Source of the DNA: Streptomyces sp. CB02414
GTDB taxonomy: Bacteria; Actinomycetota; Actinomycetes; Streptomycetales; Streptomycetaceae
Reading direction: 5' to 3'
NCBI RefSeq assembly: GCF_001905385.1
Contig: NZ_LIPF01000001.1
Span: 1,044,765-1,108,764 of the forward strand
DNA: 64,000 bases
The notes beneath the pieces are model-generated. The model saw only the letters and a program-made list of their open reading frames with translations, searched no databases and was not told the origin of the DNA. Both the position numbers and the translations under genes were made by a program. Positions 60,720-64,000 of the stretch are shown here, piece by piece. Position 1 is the first letter of the stretch. Every line of letters begins with the position of its first letter.

Positions 60720-62120
60720 ATGACGATCGACGCAGCCCGGGCCACCCCGGGCCCACAGGGCGACTCGGCCGCGCTCGCGGCCGCCATCGGCGCCCGGTTC
60801 GAACGCCTGCCGCTGTGCCGCTGGCAGGTGATGGTCCGGCTCGTCGTCGGCGCCGTCACCTTCTTCGAGGCCTTCGACCAGCTCCTGATCGCGTACGCCC
60901 TCCCCGAACTGCGCGACGAGTGGCACCTCGGCACGACGCAGGTCACCGCCCTGATGACGGTCGGCTCGATCGGCATGCTGATCGGCGCGCTGGCCTCGGG
61001 CAGGCTCGCGGACCGGATCGGCCGGGTGAAGGTCATCGCCGGCTGCATCGCACTGTCCGGCGTCTGCAACCTGGCCCTGACCCTGTGCACCTCCCCCGAG
61101 CCCTTCATGGCGATCCGGTTCGTCCAGGGCATGGCCATCGGCGGCGAGGTACCGATCGCGGCGACGTTCATCGCCGAGATCACCCGCGCCCACCAGCGTG
61201 GCCGCTTCGTCCTCCTGTACGAACTGGTCTTCCCGGCCGGCCTGACCGCGGGCGCCCTCCTCGCCGCGTGGCTGGTGCCGGTGCTCGGCTGGCGCTGGGT
61301 CTTCGGCCTGGCGGCGATCCCCGGCCTGCTCTGCTTCGCCCTCGCCCGCTGGGTACCGGAGTCACCCCGCTGGCTCGCCGACCACGGCAGGCACGACGAG
61401 GCCCTGGCGACGATGGCGTCGATCGAGGAGAAGGTCGAGCGGATCACCGGCACCCCGCTGCCCGAACCCGCCCCGGCGCGCCCCGCCCCGCCCGCACCTG
61501 CGAAGAGCGGCCTGCGCGAACTCCTGACCGGCAGGTACGGCAAACGCACCCTCGTGATCGGCCTGCTGTGGTTCACCGGCTACTTCGCGAACTACGGCAT
61601 CACGTCCTGGCTGCCGACCATCTACGAGGACCACTTCGACCTCGACCTGTCCACGGCGCTCCTCTACTCGACGGTGACGAGCTGCGCGGGTCTGGCCGGC
61701 TGCCTGATCGTCGCCCTCACCGTCGACCGGGTCGGCCGCCGCAACACGGTGATCTGGTGCATGGCGGCGGCCGCGCTCTGCCTGCTCCTCCTCGGCCTGG
61801 CGGGCGGCGACTCGGCGACGGGCGTCCTGGCCTGGACCTCCCTGGCCGCGGTCTTCCTCTTCGGCTCCAACATCTGCCTCTACCTCTACACGCCGGAGCT
61901 CTTCCCCACCCGGATCAGGGCCCTGGGCTCCAGCGTGGGCGGCGCGATGAACCGCCTGGGCGTCATCCTCGGCCCGATCGTCGTGGGCGCCATCTACGCG
62001 GGAGGCGCCATCGGCACGGTGTTCGTGACCCTGGCGGCCGTCGCCCTCGCGGGTTCCCTGTCGGCGGCCGTCGGCGCCGAGGAGACGAGCGGCCGGACGC
62101 TGGAGGACGTCGCGCCGTAG
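60720..62120 (+). CDS. MFS transporter, aromatic acid/H+ symporter-like
   Basis: 466 residues, 12 membrane segments. MFS motif A in SGRLADRIGRVKVI and its repeat VDRVGRRNT; substrate-family features FFEAFDQLLIAYALPEL in TM1 and RFVQGMAIGGEVP, PESPRWL, TPELFPTRIRALG of the sugar/aromatic-acid subfamilies. Divergent from the ring-cleavage operon, it probably imports its substrate. Start ATG at 60720 with CGGAG 10 nt upstream. Confidence 0.85.
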   Translation: MTIDAARATPGPQGDSAALAAAIGARFERLPLCRWQVMVRLVVGAVTFFEAFDQLLIAYALPELRDEWHLGTTQVTALMTVGSIGMLIGALASGRLADRIGRVKVIAGCIALSGVCNLALTLCTSPEPFMAIRFVQGMAIGGEVPIAATFIAEITRAHQRGRFVLLYELVFPAGLTAGALLAAWLVPVLGWRWVFGLAAIPGLLCFALARWVPESPRWLADHGRHDEALATMASIEEKVERITGTPLPEPAPARPAPPAPAKSGLRELLTGRYGKRTLVIGLLWFTGYFANYGITSWLPTIYEDHFDLDLSTALLYSTVTSCAGLAGCLIVALTVDRVGRRNTVIWCMAAAALCLLLLGLAGGDSATGVLAWTSLAAVFLFGSNICLYLYTPELFPTRIRALGSSVGGAMNRLGVILGPIVVGAIYAGGAIGTVFVTLAAVALAGSLSAAVGAEETSGRTLEDVAP

Positions 62121-62234
62121 GGCAGCCGCGGGGCCGGGAGGGCGGGGGCCTTCCGGCACGGCGAGGACGGAGTGAGGGAATCTGCCCTCCGGGGGCTCAT
62201 ATGAGCGACGGGATGACAGACGCGGCCGCGGTGT

Positions 62235-63212
62235 TCACGGCAGCGAGTGGTGGGCGTGGGCGATGCGGGTCGCGAGCCGGTGCACGAGCCGTCGGGCCGC
62301 CTCCGGTTCCACGACCTCGATGTGGTCGCTGAACTGAAGCAGTTGCCGCACGCCGTCCAGGTGGCCGTACGCCACGGTGATCTCGACCCGCCCGCCGTCG
62401 TCCGGCCGGTCACCCACCGTCCGGAGCCGGGCCCCCAGGATGCGGCGGGCCAGGTCGATGCTCCCGGCGTCGACCCGCGCCGTCACGACGACGTCCTGCC
62501 TGCTCTCCAACACCTCGCCCAGCTGCCGCGCCGTGCCGACGAGGTCGGCGCCGGGCCGAAGCCGCCGCTCGGCGTCCAGCACCTGCCAGCCCCCCAGACG
62601 AGTGAGGGCGAACAGACGCGGACACCCGTCACGATCGCCCACGAGATACCACCGCCCGGCCCGCTCCACCAGCCCGTAGGGGTCGACCACGAAGTCCTCG
62701 GCGACCGCCGCACCGCTGCGCCGGTAGCCGATCCGCAACCGCCTCCCCGTACGCAGGTCCCGCACCAGCGCCGCGACGTCGGGCAGGGGCGCGGCCTCCC
62801 CGAACCAGGGCCGGTTGTCGATGGCGATCACGTCCGCCAGGGACAGCGGCAGCTCCTCCCGGGCGGGCGACGGTGGCGACCGGCGCGGCGTCAGCTTGCG
62901 CAGCGCCGACCGGGCGGCCGCCTCCCCGCCGACACGCCGGGCCCGCTCGGGATCGAGCCCGACGGCCCGCAGCAGGTCCGCCTCGCCGGTCGTCAGCTTC
63001 GACAGGTCGGCCTGATCACCGGGCAGCAGGCTGATGCCGCCGTACTTGCCCCGCTCGGTGAAGACGGGAATGCCCGCGTCGACCAGCGCCCGCACGTCCC
63101 GCAGCACCGTCCGCGTCGAGACCCCCAGCTCCCGGGCGAGCGCGTCGGCGGTGGTCCGCGGGTGCGCCTGCAACGCAGCCAACAGCTCGATCAAACGCTG
63201 CGGTCGTCCCAC
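62235..63212 (-). CDS. WYL-domain transcriptional regulator (DeoR-type HTH)
   Basis: 325 residues. N-terminal HTH (RPQRLIELLAALQAHPRTTADALARELGVSTRTVLRDVRAL), WYL domain in the middle (LRIGYRR, GLVERAGRWYLVGDRDG) and the WCX C-terminal extension. Divergent from a VOC protein gene with a 25-bp palindrome in the gap, so it likely controls it. Confidence 0.85.
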   Translation of the reverse strand: MGRPQRLIELLAALQAHPRTTADALARELGVSTRTVLRDVRALVDAGIPVFTERGKYGGISLLPGDQADLSKLTTGEADLLRAVGLDPERARRVGGEAAARSALRKLTPRRSPPSPAREELPLSLADVIAIDNRPWFGEAAPLPDVAALVRDLRTGRRLRIGYRRSGAAVAEDFVVDPYGLVERAGRWYLVGDRDGCPRLFALTRLGGWQVLDAERRLRPGADLVGTARQLGEVLESRQDVVVTARVDAGSIDLARRILGARLRTVGDRPDDGGRVEITVAYGHLDGVRQLLQFSDHIEVVEPEAARRLVHRLATRIAHAHHSLP

Positions 63213-63231
63213 GCGAAGCCCCTCCTCACCT

Positions 63232-63256
63232 GAACAGGACAGGTTCTGTCATGTTC
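63232..63256. promoter_or_regulatory. 25-bp palindrome, likely operator of the WYL regulator
   Basis: Arms GAACAGGACAG and CTGTCATGTTC (10 of 11 complementary) around a GTT centre, between the divergent regulator and VOC genes. Confidence 0.6.
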
Positions 63257-63314
63257 CCACGCGAGGCTGACACCGACGGCCGGAACCGCCCGGCCCGAAA
63301 GGAGCCAGCCACCC

Positions 63315-63680
63315 ATGTCCGCACCCAACCTCTTCCTCGTCTACGTCACCGACACCGAGCGCTCGACCGCCTTCTACTCGGACCTGTTCGACATGAAGCC
63401 GGTCATGGTCACCCCGCGCTACATCCCGTTCGAGGTCGCACCCGGAGTCGTGTTCGCCCTCTGGAGCGGCCAGACCGACCAGCTCCACCCCCAGACGCCG
63501 CGCACCTCGGAGATCGGCCTGATGCTCCCGGGCCCCGCCTCCGCCATCGACGCCCTCCACACCACGTGGACCGCCAAGGGCGCCACCGTCGTCGAACCCC
63601 CGCACGACGAGGTCTTCGGCCGCACCTTCGTCGTCGCGGACCCCGATGGCAACCTGATCCGGGTGGCGCCGGTCGACTAG
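63315..63680 (+). CDS. VOC-family (glyoxalase/bleomycin resistance-like) protein
   Basis: 121 residues, one VOC module of two beta-alpha-beta-beta-beta repeats (LFLVYVTDTERSTAFYSDLF; FVVADPDGNLIRVAPVD). Substrate unknown. Strong AAAGGAG before the ATG. Probably controlled by the divergent WYL regulator. Confidence 0.8.
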   Translation: MSAPNLFLVYVTDTERSTAFYSDLFDMKPVMVTPRYIPFEVAPGVVFALWSGQTDQLHPQTPRTSEIGLMLPGPASAIDALHTTWTAKGATVVEPPHDEVFGRTFVVADPDGNLIRVAPVD

Positions 63681-63700
63681 GCGCACGGGCGATCAGGCAC

Positions 63701-63731
63701 TTGCCCTCAACCAAACTCGAGGTCCTACGGT
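63701..63731 (+). promoter_or_regulatory. MerR-type promoter with 19-bp spacer
   Basis: -35 TTGCCC (63701-63706), 19-bp spacer and -10 TACGGT (63726-63731). Within the spacer is the dyad CCTCAACCAAACTCGAGG (63705-63722), similar to SoxR/MerR operators. An in-frame ATG (63738) lies 6 nt after the -10. Confidence 0.6.
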
Positions 63732-63788
63732 CTCCGCATGACCACGCGGCACGGACTCCGTGCCCGACGCACCAGGAGAGGACCCTCC

Positions 63789-64000
63789 ATGACGACCCAG
63801 CAGCTCTCCGAGGCCGAACTCGCCGCACAGCCCGCGGCCTACTGGACCGGTGTCGCCTACGAGGCGCTCATCGCGTACACCCGGGCCCGGCAGGCCGAGA
63901 AGGGCTACACCCAGCCCCAGTTCTGGCTGCTGCGCAACCTGTCGGCGAACGACATCTCGCCCGACGGCGCGGGAATGACACTGCCCGAGCTGCGGGCGGC
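63789..64000 (+). CDS. MarR-like regulator, 5' end only
   Basis: The first 70 residues are visible; the gene runs off the window. MTTQQLSEAELAAQPAAYWTGVAYEALIAYTRARQ and QFWLLRNLSANDI look like the first helices of a MarR winged helix. Two possible starts: ATG 63789 with GGAGAGGA, or the in-frame leaderless ATG at 63738 seen just after a MerR-type promoter. Confidence 0.6.
   Translation, partial: MTTQQLSEAELAAQPAAYWTGVAYEALIAYTRARQAEKGYTQPQFWLLRNLSANDISPDGAGMTLPELRA

Overview
The window is high-GC chromosomal DNA from a Streptomyces. Support comes from the codon use, a desferrioxamine (des) cluster with iron boxes, adpA with an in-frame TTA (bldA-dependent) codon followed by oligoribonuclease, a CebR-type cello-oligosaccharide locus, and several promoters that look leaderless. 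From memory the gene order resembles the SCO2770-SCO2810 stretch of S. coelicolor. It is not identical: a TnpB insertion sequence sits after a PucR gene, and no hexosaminidase gene follows desD.

Layout. 0-4.2 kb: agmatinase-family hydrolase and Na+/solute symporter, divergent from a PucR regulator. 4.2-5.7 kb: IS200/IS605-type element carrying only tnpB. 5.8-10.3 kb: phosphatase-family protein, cation efflux protein, acyl-CoA thioesterase, acyl-CoA dehydrogenase and a TetR regulator. 10.4-16.2 kb: leucine/isovalerate degradation operon (methylcrotonyl-CoA carboxylase beta and alpha, HMG-CoA lyase, AcdH) with paired operators. 16.2-23.4 kb: desEF and desABCD, each behind an iron box. 23.5-27.3 kb: DUF4429-like protein, small conserved protein, glmS, YaaH-type membrane protein. 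27.4-31.1 kb: universal stress protein, small membrane protein, adpA, orn, tRNA-His. 31.2-37.6 kb: cebR, cebEFG and bglC. 37.6-44.4 kb: two-component system, secreted/anchored protein, spermidine-synthase-like protein, small protein, NsdA-like XRE/TPR regulator with a degenerate duplication behind it, histidine phosphatase. 44.6-49.7 kb: PAP2 phosphatase, then a three-gene operon of iron-sulfur PD-(D/E)XK nuclease, unknown protein and SF1 helicase. 49.8-62.1 kb: MarR regulator, an 11-gene minus-strand aromatic catabolic operon and a divergent MFS transporter. 62.2-64 kb: WYL regulator with a divergent VOC protein, then the 5' end of a MarR-like gene behind a MerR-type promoter.

Two regions look least explained. 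The first is the nuclease/unknown/helicase operon at 45.5-49.7 kb, which reads like a Dna2-type nuclease-helicase split over three translationally coupled genes. The second is the minus-strand operon at 50.3-60.4 kb. It combines a Rieske oxygenase and its reductase, a BphC-type extradiol dioxygenase, an alpha/beta hydrolase, aldehyde dehydrogenase, a cupin, two SDRs (one without the catalytic Tyr/Lys), an aspartate-dehydrogenase-like enzyme, a TPP-dependent enzyme and a 75-residue protein. This suggests ring cleavage of an aromatic compound, probably nitrogen-bearing, by a route I cannot name. A 16-bp motif shared by the MarR promoter and the promoter of this operon suggests who controls it.

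All calls come from reading the sequence. No database search was run, and family names are from motif recognition and memory.
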